Assembly: GCA_019322815.1 (NCBI GenBank)
Contig: JAHWIB010000022.1
Span: 1-21,592, forward strand
Reading direction: 5' to 3'
Length of the DNA: 21,592 nt
From: Candidatus Woesearchaeota archaeon
GTDB taxonomy: Archaea > Nanobdellota > Nanobdellia > Woesearchaeales > WJKL01
In this document: positions 1 through 6,811 of the stretch, piece after piece
How the letters are laid out: each line of letters opens with the position of its first letter
Position numbering within the stretch: position 1 is the first letter of the stretch
Notes under the pieces: generated by a model
Told to the model about the DNA's origin: nothing
The model's database searches: none
What the model saw: only the letters and a program-made list of their open reading frames with translations
Position numbers and translations under genes: made by a program

Positions 1-128
1 AAAGGGATTTCAACTTCAGCAGGTTCTTCAATTATTTCTTGTTCTTCTATAACATTAATCTCTTTATCTGTTTCTAAACAGCCGGCTAATACTAATGATA
101 AGATTAATAATAACATTATTTTTCTCAT
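1..128 (-). CDS. Putative lipoprotein, 3' end cut by window edge
   Basis: The reading frame opens with ATG at 128 on the minus strand and runs off the left edge after 42 codons. The N-terminus is a classic lipoprotein signal: Met-Arg-Lys, then a Leu/Ile-rich stretch and a lipobox-like LAGC with Cys at residue 17. An acidic segment rich in Glu/Ile follows (residues 22-42), probably a linker to a domain outside the window. The product is expected to be exported and lipid-anchored on the outer face of the membrane. Its function cannot be read from this fragment. The start is supported by the AT-rich TATA-like element about 23 bases upstream, apparently shared with the divergent gene at 176. Confidence 0.75.
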   Translation of the reverse strand, partial: MRKIMLLLILSLVLAGCLETDKEINVIEEQEIIEEPAEVEIP

Positions 129-144
129 AAAATAACCATAAAAA

Positions 145-158
145 TTTAAATATAAAAA
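145..158. promoter_or_regulatory. Shared TATA-like element between divergent genes
   Basis: The 47-base gap between the divergent starts at 128 (minus) and 176 (plus) holds one AT block, TTTAAATATAAA and flanks. It reads as an archaeal TATA box on either strand. It is centred about 23-27 bases from each start codon, so both genes would give leaderless or nearly leaderless transcripts. This is inferred from spacing only. Confidence 0.5.
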
Positions 159-175
159 GATTACTCATATTTACA

Positions 176-379
176 ATGAAACTTGTCAAAACTATTGCAA
201 TACTTGCAGCAATTATTGTAATATTAAATATAACCCTGCTTGCTTTTGGATTAATTGACTTGTTCTTGTTTTGGATAATACTTATAGCTGTTGCAATAAT
301 TGCTTATTTTGGAATACCTTATCTCAGAGAAATAGAAGAAAAAACTGCCCCAAAAAAAGAAGAGGCAGCAGAAAAATAA
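176..379 (+). CDS. Small two-helix membrane protein
   Basis: This 67-residue protein has two hydrophobic segments (about residues 4-24 and 27-50) separated by a short Gly-Leu-Ile-Asp turn. The C-terminal tail is charged and rich in Glu, Lys and Ala, and is probably cytoplasmic. I do not recognise a family. The TATA-like element at 145-154 lies about 27 bases before the ATG and no SD is visible, which suggests a leaderless message. It ends two bases before the stop codon of the convergent Lys-rich peptide gene. Small membrane proteins with a Lys/Glu/Ala tail are common in small archaeal genomes and usually have no assigned role. Confidence 0.65.
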   Translation: MKLVKTIAILAAIIVILNITLLAFGLIDLFLFWIILIAVAIIAYFGIPYLREIEEKTAPKKEEAAEK

Positions 380-381
380 TC

Positions 382-459
382 TTATCTCTTCTTTTTAGCT
401 GCTTTCTTCTTAACAGCTTTCTTTTTCTTAACAGCTTTTTTTGCTTTCTTTTTTGCCAT
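382..459 (-). CDS. Lys/Ala-rich 25-residue basic peptide (histone H1-tail-like)
   Basis: The minus strand carries a 26-codon frame beginning MAKKKAKKAVKKKK and ending in Lys-Lys-Lys-Arg. It is built almost only from Lys, Ala and Val, in repeats of the form K-A-V-K-K-K. The ATG at 459 has a good SD (GAGGTG, 465-470) five bases upstream, and a TATA-like box (505-516) about 50 bases upstream, so it has a short leader. The composition resembles histone H1 C-terminal tails and bacterial Hc1-like proteins. Binding to DNA or RNA by charge is therefore a reasonable inference, but nothing shows it. The promoter and SD are the main argument that this is a real gene rather than low-complexity noise. Confidence 0.65.
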   Translation of the reverse strand: MAKKKAKKAVKKKKAVKKKAAKKKR

Positions 460-464
460 TTCTA

Positions 465-516
465 CACCTCTTTAACTATTATTTATTATAAAATTAATTT
501 TAACATATATAAATAT
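465..516 (-). promoter_or_regulatory. Promoter and SD of the Lys-rich peptide gene
   Basis: On the minus strand, AATATTTATATAT (505-516) resembles a TATA box. Transcription would start near 484, leaving a leader of about 25 bases with the SD GAGGTG at 470-465. Confidence 0.5.
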
Positions 517-660
517 TTCTAAAAATTTTATTTTCAGACGGAAAAAACATTTCTAAGTTTTATTTTTTTGTTGTCTCTGATTTTGATATTTAATTTTTAA
601 GACGATAAAAAGGGCATCAATAAATAATAAAAATAATTATTTTTTGAAATATTTTTAAAA
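517..660. other. AT-rich intergenic stretch with no recognised feature
   Basis: About 140 bases lie between the promoter of the Lys-rich peptide and that of the polymerase. I see long A and T runs but no open frame with a convincing start, no strong hairpin and no GC-rich island. A weak C/D-box-like pattern on the minus strand was not good enough to call. Confidence 0.5.
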
Positions 661-667
661 CAATAAA

Positions 668-705
668 TTTATATTATGGAAAAATAAAATATACCTAAAA
701 GAGGA
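668..705 (+). promoter_or_regulatory. Promoter and SD for DNA polymerase X
   Basis: TTTATATT at 668-675 is a TATA-like box. Transcription would start near 697. The SD-like GAGGA at 701-705 lies eight bases before the ATG at 714, so this message appears to have a short leader. Confidence 0.45.
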
Positions 706-713
706 AATTTTTA

Positions 714-1670
714 ATGAAAAATCAAAATATTTCGGAAATATTTTTTGATATGGCTGATATTCTTGAAATGAAAAATATCCAGTGGAAGCCGAGAGCATAC
801 AGGCAGGCTGCACGAGCAATTGCTTCTTTGCCAGAAGATGTAGAAAAAATTTACAAAAAAGGAGGAATAAAACTTCTTGAGGAGATTCCAGGTGTAGGAG
901 AAGGCATTGCTAAAAAGATCATCGAATTTCTAAAAACAGGAAAAGTAAAAGAATATGCAAGATTAAAGAAAACAGTTCCTTCTCATATAAACATACTAAT
1001 GAAAATTCCAGGAATGGGCTCTAAAAAAGTCAGAAAATTAAATAAGCTTCTTAATATAAAAACTGTTTCTGACTTGGAAAAAGCAGCAAGAGCCCACAAA
1101 ATAGCAAAGATTCCTGGCTTTGGAGAGAAATCAGAGCAGGATATTTTAGAAGGGATTGGTTTAATGAGAAAATCAAAAGGAAGGATTCCTTTAAAGCAGG
1201 CAGAAAGAATTTCAAAAAATATTATCAGCCAGTTAAAAAAATTAAAAGAAATTCAGAAAATAGAAGCAGCTGGTTCTTTGAGAAGAAAAAAATCAACAGT
1301 CAGAGATATTGATATAATTGCTTCTTCTAATAAGCCAGAAAAGATTATAGATACCTTTACAAAATTAAAAAATATCCAGAAAGTCCTTGCAAAAGGCCCA
1401 AGAAAAGCAACAATAATCCTAAAATCAGGAGTTCAGCTTGATCTTAGAGTATTTTCTGCCGAATCTTATGGAGCAGGATTATTCTATTTTACTGGAAGCA
1501 AAAATTACAATATTGAGATGAGAAAGATTGCAATAAAAAAAGGATATAAACTTAGCGAATATGGATTGTTTGACAAGCAGACAGGAAAAAGGATTGCAGG
1601 AAAAACAGAAAAAGAGATCTGCAAAAAGCTTGGAGTCAAATATCTTAAACCAGAACAAAGAGAAAAATAA
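714..1670 (+). CDS. polX: DNA polymerase X family protein without PHP domain
   Basis: This is a 318-residue family X polymerase that probably fills short gaps in base-excision or end-joining repair. The N-terminal helical 8-kDa-like domain (about 1-90) contains a helix-hairpin-helix at IPGVGEGIAKKI (58-69). Two more hairpin-like motifs follow at IPGMGSKKV (98-106) and IPGFGEKS (133-140). The nucleotidyltransferase core has AAGSLRR (185-191), the metal-binding pair Asp198/Asp200 in RDID and a third Asp243 in QLDLR. The YFTGS segment (258-262) matches the nucleotide-binding region of the family. Bacterial-type PolX is usually about 570 residues with a C-terminal PHP exonuclease; here the protein stops after the polymerase thumb, so no 3'-5' exonuclease is expected. 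The frame is intact, so this looks like a naturally short form. Confidence 0.92.
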   Translation: MKNQNISEIFFDMADILEMKNIQWKPRAYRQAARAIASLPEDVEKIYKKGGIKLLEEIPGVGEGIAKKIIEFLKTGKVKEYARLKKTVPSHINILMKIPGMGSKKVRKLNKLLNIKTVSDLEKAARAHKIAKIPGFGEKSEQDILEGIGLMRKSKGRIPLKQAERISKNIISQLKKLKEIQKIEAAGSLRRKKSTVRDIDIIASSNKPEKIIDTFTKLKNIQKVLAKGPRKATIILKSGVQLDLRVFSAESYGAGLFYFTGSKNYNIEMRKIAIKKGYKLSEYGLFDKQTGKRIAGKTEKEICKKLGVKYLKPEQREK

Positions 1671-1675
1671 AAAAA

Positions 1676-1687
1676 CTTATATAATAT
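1676..1687 (+). promoter_or_regulatory. TATA-like box for the deoxyhypusine-synthase-family gene
   Basis: CTTATATAATAT lies about 25 bases before the ATG at 1706, just after the polX stop, and no SD is visible. A leaderless transcript is inferred. Confidence 0.5.
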
Positions 1688-1705
1688 AATAAATTTTTTT
1701 TCTAT

Positions 1706-2824
1706 ATGGAAGAAGACGAAAGGCATGAATATAGACAAGGCAAGGGTTTTGAAGATGGATTTGAGCCGGTAGTATCTTTGGATTTGAACAAAGTAAAATC
1801 TTTTTCTGATTTGACAAAAGCGATGAGCAATACATCTTTTCAAGGAAGAAATTTAGGAGAAGCTGCTGATATTTTATATGAAATGATTAAAGACAAAGAT
1901 TGTTTTGTTGTTATGACTCTTGCAGGAGCAATGACTGTCGGAAAGATGGGATTGATGATAACAGACATGATTGATAAAGGATTTGTAAACGCAATTGTGA
2001 GCACAGGAGCATTGATGGCTCATGGATTTATAGAAGCTGCAGGATACACACATTTCAAGTATCATCAGGAAATGGATGATAAAAAATTATACAAAAGCGG
2101 ATATGATAGGGTCTATGATACATTAGAGTTAGAGCAAAACTTAGATGATTCTGAATTAATTGTTAGGGAAGTATTCAGAGGCATTGATCATTCAAAAACA
2201 ACCTGCAGCTATAAATTAAACTGGGAATTAGGAAAATATCTTAAAGAAAAGGTAAAAGGAAAAGGAATCTTAAAATCAGCATATGAAAAGAAAATTCCTG
2301 TTTATATTCCAGCATTTAGTGATTCTGAATTTGGGCTTGATTTTGCTCTTCATAATATAAGAATGAAAATGCAGAAAAAACCTTTGCTTAGATTCAATCC
2401 TTTTTTAGATTTAGAGAATTATACAGGAACTATTAAAAAACAGAAGACAATAGGGATCTTCACAATTGGTGGAGGAGTTCCTAGAAATTGGGCCCAGCAA
2501 GTAGGACCTTTCTTAGACTTAATAAGATGGAGAATTCAAGAAGGAGCAGAATATTTTGATGCCAAATCTTTGAAAAGATTCAAATATGGAGTAAGGATCT
2601 GCCCAGAGCCTGTGCATTGGGGAGGCTTGTCAGGATGCACATACTCTGAAGGTGTAAGCTGGGGAAAATTTGTTCCAAAATCAGAAGGCGGAAGATGGGC
2701 AGAAGTCTTGTCAGACGCAACTGTTGCATGGCCTATAATCCTGAAATCTGTTATGGAAAGAGTAAAAGAAGTTAAAAAAGACCTTCCTTATTTTTCTGAG
2801 AAAGAATCTATTTATTCTGATTGA
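1706..2824 (+). CDS. Deoxyhypusine synthase family protein
   Basis: This 372-residue protein belongs to the NAD-dependent deoxyhypusine synthase family, which moves the aminobutyl group of spermidine to a lysine of (e/a)IF5A or, in related enzymes, to another amine. Near the N-terminus it has SFQGRNLGEA, typical of the longer bacterial/archaeal branch. STGALMAHG and IPAFSDSEFG correspond to conserved NAD and substrate-binding segments. The C-terminal GVSWGK contains the family's active-site lysine (Lys321), which forms the enzyme intermediate in human DHS. The length exceeds the roughly 310-330 residues of classical archaeal DHS and fits the branch whose substrate is less certain. No aIF5A gene lies in the window. 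It overlaps the convergent SET-domain gene by 17 bases. Confidence 0.85.
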   Translation: MEEDERHEYRQGKGFEDGFEPVVSLDLNKVKSFSDLTKAMSNTSFQGRNLGEAADILYEMIKDKDCFVVMTLAGAMTVGKMGLMITDMIDKGFVNAIVSTGALMAHGFIEAAGYTHFKYHQEMDDKKLYKSGYDRVYDTLELEQNLDDSELIVREVFRGIDHSKTTCSYKLNWELGKYLKEKVKGKGILKSAYEKKIPVYIPAFSDSEFGLDFALHNIRMKMQKKPLLRFNPFLDLENYTGTIKKQKTIGIFTIGGGVPRNWAQQVGPFLDLIRWRIQEGAEYFDAKSLKRFKYGVRICPEPVHWGGLSGCTYSEGVSWGKFVPKSEGGRWAEVLSDATVAWPIILKSVMERVKEVKKDLPYFSEKESIYSD

Positions 2825-3287
2825 ACTTTTTTTTTAAAAAAGGAGAAAGATACTTTTCAATTTTCTTTTTCTGCTCAAATGTTAAATATCTAAATCCTTT
2901 CATTTTACCGATGCAATTTTTTGAACCGCATTTACATTCAAAACTGCAATCCTCAAGAAGATTTGCATCATCCCAATCAGAAGTGCAGTAATTAAAAGTA
3001 AGTTCCTCTCCTTTTTTTATATCCTTTAACGCAACTAAATTTAATTTATCCCAATCAATATAACAGTTGGGATCACAAGAATGATTTAGATTATCATCAA
3101 ATAACATTGTTGATTCCAGAAATTTATCTTCATTTATTTGGAGAGATTCTGGATTTGTTTCTGCATCATTTCCTATTTTTCCTTCAAAATGAAAAATAAC
3201 TGTTTCTTTTTTAATATCCTCAGAAGCAAACAACCCTTTTCCCTTTTCTTTTGTTTTTTTTATTTCAATTATTTTAGGGATTTTCAT
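2808..3287 (-). CDS. SET-domain protein with post-SET cysteines
   Basis: This 159-residue protein has a compact SET fold, the S-adenosylmethionine-dependent protein lysine methyltransferase family. It starts with KGKGLFAS (15-22), has the signature NHSCDPNC (68-75) with the pseudoknot Asn-His, and then GEELTFNY (93-100) with the catalytic-type Tyr100. A post-SET CKCGSKNC (118-125) can bind zinc together with a Cys in the core. All key motifs are present, so it is probably active. The target is unknown; in archaea, basic chromatin or ribosomal proteins are candidates. A TATA-like AAATATTTAAAC (3309-3320, minus strand) lies about 27 bases before the ATG, suggesting a leaderless message. Its 3' end overlaps the convergent DHS-family gene. 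Confidence 0.9.
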   Translation of the reverse strand: MKIPKIIEIKKTKEKGKGLFASEDIKKETVIFHFEGKIGNDAETNPESLQINEDKFLESTMLFDDNLNHSCDPNCYIDWDKLNLVALKDIKKGEELTFNYCTSDWDDANLLEDCSFECKCGSKNCIGKMKGFRYLTFEQKKKIEKYLSPFLKKKFNQNK

Positions 3288-3336
3288 AAATCTATTTTTA
3301 TTTGATTAGTTTAAATATTTTATGATAAAAATATTC

Positions 3337-3975
3337 TTAAGCTAGAAATTGAATATAGATTGCTGTAATAATTATATAATTGATTATCTGGCCAGGAATA
3401 GCAGTCAAGACCCATTTGATATATTTATACTTGAAAACACCGCAGCAGAAATTGAAAAAAGGAGAAGGCAGAGGAAGAGCATTAAAGATTATTATTGTTG
3501 GTGCTCCATATTTCTTCAAATAATTATTTATCTTGTTAATTGAAGATTTGCTGAACAGATATTTCAGAATAAATCCAAATGTTCTTCCAATTAAATAATT
3601 TATATTGTGGGCTATAAACAGGCCAATATATATTATTGGCAGCAAAAATTCAAAACTAAATTTCTTTAATAGTCTTAAATAAATCATCTCATTAGGTATA
3701 GGAAAAATAAATAATCCTCCAAATGCATAGATATAAAAGATTCCTCTTTCTGTCAAAGCTTCTATCTCATTAAAGATATGAACAGTCAAAGGATAGATAT
3801 AAGGCAAATCTTTAAACCAATTAATAACAGAAAAGCCGTAAAATAATTCCAAAAGCTGAAAAAGAATTCCAATCATTATAATAGCAAATAAAATAAAAGC
3901 CATTCCAATAAGCTTGTTTGTGATTTTTGCAGTTAATCTTTTTATCCAGCTTTGTTTTTTATGCTTTTTTTCCAT
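3337..3975 (-). CDS. VTT/DedA-like (SNARE-associated) membrane protein
   Basis: This 212-residue integral membrane protein starts with a basic cytoplasmic tail (Lys-rich, 1-20). It has about five hydrophobic segments: near 24-46, 79-98, 112-130, 160-176 and 188-210. Features of the VTT/DedA family are FPIPNEMIY, which resembles the re-entrant F-x-P-x-P-x-E loop, the GRTFGF segment, and ALPLPSPFFNFCCG in place of the second proline-rich re-entrant loop. Family members move or scramble lipids, and some DedA proteins recycle polyprenyl phosphate. This connects loosely with the UppP-like gene 1.7 kb away, but that link is inference. It is divergent from the dehydroquinate-synthase-like gene across an 82-base promoter gap. 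Confidence 0.75.
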   Translation of the reverse strand: MEKKHKKQSWIKRLTAKITNKLIGMAFILFAIIMIGILFQLLELFYGFSVINWFKDLPYIYPLTVHIFNEIEALTERGIFYIYAFGGLFIFPIPNEMIYLRLLKKFSFEFLLPIIYIGLFIAHNINYLIGRTFGFILKYLFSKSSINKINNYLKKYGAPTIIIFNALPLPSPFFNFCCGVFKYKYIKWVLTAIPGQIINYIIITAIYIQFLA

Positions 3976-3995
3976 ATTTTGTTATTTATTTAATG

Positions 3996-4036
3996 TGTTT
4001 TTAAAGATTACTGAAAAAAGTGAATTTTTATAAATA
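3996..4036. promoter_or_regulatory. Divergent TATA boxes between VTT and DHQS-like genes
   Basis: For the minus-strand gene, CTTTAAAAAC (3996-4006) lies about 26 bases before its ATG at 3975. For the plus-strand gene, TTTTTATAAATA (4025-4036) lies about 27 bases before the ATG at 4058. Neither start has an SD, so both transcripts are likely leaderless. Confidence 0.5.
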
Positions 4037-4057
4037 ACTTCTAGTTAATTTAGAAAA

Positions 4058-5674
4058 ATGGTTACTATAAAAGACAATGTAATGACAATCAATCTCAAGA
4101 GAGAAGTTGATGATTCTTATGATGTAATTGCAGGAGATAATGCAGTAAAACAGCTTAGAGAAGATGTTGAAAGTAAAAAATATGGTTCAAAACTAGCAGT
4201 TATTGTTTCTCCTGATTTTCATTCATCCTTTGATGTAGAAGAATTAAAAGGACCAGATGTGATAATCTATAAAGATATTTTTGCAAATACTCCAAGACAG
4301 GCATTAGCAGTGATGGGAGATATGTCTAGAAATGGATTTGGAAGAGATTCTGCTGTATTATCAGTAGGAAATAACAATATTGCTGGGTTCATTGCTGCAT
4401 ACTTCAACAGAGGGATAAACCTTATAACTTTAGAGAATGGAGGATATGTAGATACAAGATTTCATATATCTTCAACAGGCAGCGGAGCACCAAAATTAGA
4501 AGCCAGAAAGGTGCCAAGAAGAGTATATGATCTTTTAGGTTCAAGAAATAAACATGTTGAATTAAAAAAATCAGTAGATGATTCTTATGATATTGTTTTT
4601 TTATATAATATCTTTGAATACCTTGCAGGGGGTTTAGCAGATGGTACAATTCCAGGTTCAAGATTCTCAAGATATGCTATTGTTACTGATTCAAATGTAA
4701 AAGAATGCCAGGCAGGCAAATTAGAAGAAGAGATGAAGCGGAAAGATCTTGAATACAAAATATTCTCATTTGAAGCAGGAGAACCTAATAAAACTTTTGC
4801 AACCTGCGAAAGGATATTAGAAGAGATGCAGCAAGCAGGTTATCTTGGCTTTCCAATGATCGCTTTAGGAGGAGGAGTTACTGGTGATATGGCTGGATTT
4901 GCAGCAGAAATGATAAATGCTATCATACTTCAGCTTCCTACTTCTTCTTTAGCTCAGGCAGATTCTGCTGTTGGAGGAAAAACTGCAGTTGATACTCCTT
5001 ATGGAAAGAATTTGATGGGTGCATTTAGACAGCCTGGATGGGTAGGAAATGGTTCAGCTACTCTTGAAACTTTACCAGAGAGAGAATATCTTTGTGGATT
5101 CACTGAAGCTACTAAACACATGGTAATCGATGATAATATATTCCTTTGTTCTACAGCTAGAAATGTTGATAGAATTCTAAAAAGAAATGCCAGGCTATTA
5201 GATGAGATTGCAGCATTCAACTGCAGGGTCAAAGGAAATATTGTTGAGCAGGATCCTCATGAAAAAGGGCCAAGAAGGCAGCTTAATTATGGGCATACTC
5301 TTGGACATGCAATTGAAAAATTAAGCATAGATAGATTTCAGAAAGGATTAGCTGATGATTACCTATTGCATGGAGAAGCTGTTGCAATTGGAATGGCTTT
5401 AGCAGGAGATATCGCAACACATTATGGTTATCCAGATGAACATCGTCAAATAGTAAATAAAGTATTACAAAATCTAAAACAGCCAATTAAGATTCCTGCT
5501 TTTATGAGAAACGAAGATATAATGAAGATAACTACTACTGACAAGAAAGCTAAGAATGGAAAAGCAAGATTTGCTCTTCCAATAAGAAATGGAAAGATGA
5601 ATCCTTTTGAAGGAGCATATGTAACTTATGTTGAAAATGATGTTATTTTAGCTGCTCTGAAAAGACATAGATAA
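4058..5674 (+). CDS. 3-dehydroquinate synthase-like protein with duplicated N-terminal domain
   Basis: The C-terminal part of this 538-residue protein (about 170-538) is a complete AroB-type sugar phosphate cyclase. It has NAD-binding GGGVTGDMAGF (271-281), AQADSAVGGKT (299-309) and GKNLMGAF (316-323). The likely metal ligands are Glu350 (FTEATKH), His413 (NYGHTLGHAIE) and His438 (LHGEAV). AroB closes the ring of DAHP to 3-dehydroquinate using NAD+ and Zn2+. Ordinary AroB is about 350-370 residues. The extra N-terminal 165 residues look like a decayed second copy of the Rossmann half: KREVDDSYDVI (14-24) matches KKSVDDSYDIV (170-180), and SVGNNNIAGFIAAY lines up with ALGGGVTGDMAGFAAE. No other shikimate gene lies in the window, so a related cyclase substrate is possible. 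Confidence 0.85.
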   Translation: MVTIKDNVMTINLKREVDDSYDVIAGDNAVKQLREDVESKKYGSKLAVIVSPDFHSSFDVEELKGPDVIIYKDIFANTPRQALAVMGDMSRNGFGRDSAVLSVGNNNIAGFIAAYFNRGINLITLENGGYVDTRFHISSTGSGAPKLEARKVPRRVYDLLGSRNKHVELKKSVDDSYDIVFLYNIFEYLAGGLADGTIPGSRFSRYAIVTDSNVKECQAGKLEEEMKRKDLEYKIFSFEAGEPNKTFATCERILEEMQQAGYLGFPMIALGGGVTGDMAGFAAEMINAIILQLPTSSLAQADSAVGGKTAVDTPYGKNLMGAFRQPGWVGNGSATLETLPEREYLCGFTEATKHMVIDDNIFLCSTARNVDRILKRNARLLDEIAAFNCRVKGNIVEQDPHEKGPRRQLNYGHTLGHAIEKLSIDRFQKGLADDYLLHGEAVAIGMALAGDIATHYGYPDEHRQIVNKVLQNLKQPIKIPAFMRNEDIMKITTTDKKAKNGKARFALPIRNGKMNPFEGAYVTYVENDVILAALKRHR

Positions 5675-5688
5675 TTATTTAAATAATT
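5674..5688 (+). promoter_or_regulatory. TATA-like box for the uppP-like gene
   Basis: ATTATTTAAATAATT begins at the last base of the preceding stop codon and is centred about 25 bases before the ATG at 5706. This fits a leaderless transcript. Confidence 0.45.
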
Positions 5689-5705
5689 AAACTAATTTCT
5701 AGTTC

Positions 5706-6443
5706 ATGAATCTATTTGAAGCAATAATATTAGGAATTATACAGGGAATAACTGAATGGCTTCCTGTTTCTAGCTCAGGGCATTTAGCAATATTGCAGCA
5801 TTTTTTTGGAATTGAAGAAAACATCGCTTATGATGTCTTGCTTCATTTTGCAACTTTATTTGTTATTGCATTTGTTTTCAGGAAAAAGATAATTGAAGTT
5901 ATTAAAACTCCTAGATATTGGGGATTCATTATAATTGGAACAATACCTATCGCAATAACTGGATTATTGATTGAACCTTATATACAAGGAATCTTCAACA
6001 GCATGATAATTGTTGGGATTATGCTTTTGATAACATCAACATTTCTGCATTTTGCTGATAAAATAAATAAAAAAGATGTATTAAATCATAAAAAATCATT
6101 AATTGTTGGATTGTTTCAAGCATTAGCTATAATGCCTGGAATTTCAAGAAGCGGAAGTACAATCTCAGGAGCAAAGTTCTTAGGCATAGACAAAAAAGAA
6201 GCTGTTGAGTTTTCTTTTATACTAGCAATGCCTGCTATACTTGGAGCCACTATCTTAAAATTAGGAGATATTAAAGCAGGAATAAATACAAATATGATTA
6301 TTGGAAGCATTGCAGCAATAATTGTCAGTTATTTCTGTTTGAATCTATTGATAAAAGTTGTCCAGAATAATAAGCTGAAATATTTCAGCTGGTATTGTTT
6401 GGCTGTTGGATTTTTTTTGATTGGTTATAGTTTGATTTTTTAA
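5706..6443 (+). CDS. uppP: Undecaprenyl-diphosphatase (BacA/UppP family)
   Basis: This 245-residue multi-spanning protein has both BacA/UppP signatures. One is GIIQGITEWLPVSSSGH at residues 10-26 (with Glu17 and His26); the other is PGISRSGSTISG about residues 143-154, which carries the family's essential Arg. The family removes a phosphate from C55-polyprenyl diphosphate at the outer face of the membrane so that the lipid carrier can be reused. In archaea the likely substrate is a dolichyl-type diphosphate used for surface glycosylation (family knowledge). The length is slightly below the usual 255-275. It is followed after five bases by a small unknown gene on the same strand, probably co-transcribed. 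Confidence 0.92.
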   Translation: MNLFEAIILGIIQGITEWLPVSSSGHLAILQHFFGIEENIAYDVLLHFATLFVIAFVFRKKIIEVIKTPRYWGFIIIGTIPIAITGLLIEPYIQGIFNSMIIVGIMLLITSTFLHFADKINKKDVLNHKKSLIVGLFQALAIMPGISRSGSTISGAKFLGIDKKEAVEFSFILAMPAILGATILKLGDIKAGINTNMIIGSIAAIIVSYFCLNLLIKVVQNNKLKYFSWYCLAVGFFLIGYSLIF

Positions 6444-6448
6444 GAAAA

Positions 6449-6763
6449 ATGAAAGAAGAAAAATTGAAAAAACTAATAAATAAAAAAAGCCATGAAAATA
6501 GAGAACCTCATGTATGGGAAATAACTTCGTCAGCTCCTGTACAAATTGAAGGTTTAAGAATTTTCCAGAGCACACATGATCCAGAAATGGATCCAATGCC
6601 TGTAAATTACTGGATATTATCTAATGGAAAATTATATAGTGCAGATGAGTTAGAGAAAGCATTAGAAAAGAAGAAGATTATTCCCAGGGATGATAAAGAA
6701 GCAAATAATTTCAAAAAAATAATTGAATATGTGGCTTCTAAAGAAGATCAAGTTTTGCTTTAA
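6449..6763 (+). CDS. Small soluble protein of unknown function
   Basis: This 104-residue protein has no signal peptide or membrane segment. Residues 1-18 are basic and helical. The centre (about 20-58) looks like beta strands with a Trp (HVWEITSSAPVQIEGLRIF) and a Pro/Asp/Met-rich loop. Residues 64-100 are predicted helices rich in Lys and Glu. I do not recognise a family. It starts five bases after the uppP stop, so co-transcription is likely, but nothing in the protein points to a lipid-carrier role. DNA ligase follows behind its own TATA-like element. Confidence 0.65.
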   Translation: MKEEKLKKLINKKSHENREPHVWEITSSAPVQIEGLRIFQSTHDPEMDPMPVNYWILSNGKLYSADELEKALEKKKIIPRDDKEANNFKKIIEYVASKEDQVLL

Positions 6764-6766
6764 GAT

Positions 6767-6789
6767 AAATATTTAAATGTATATATCTA
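6767..6789 (+). promoter_or_regulatory. TATA-like elements before DNA ligase
   Basis: AAATATTTAAATG (6767-6779) and GTATATATCTA (6779-6789) lie about 38 and 28 bases before the ATG at 6812. The second has the spacing seen at other leaderless genes here. A short AGAGAAA precedes the ATG but is a weak SD. Confidence 0.4.
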
Positions 6790-6811
6790 TTTCTTATAAA
6801 AAAAGAGAAAA

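Noticed and set aside
530..660. Possible C/D-box RNA on the minus strand
   Set aside because: The C box is imperfect and the spacing to the CTGA is longer than usual, with no terminal stem.
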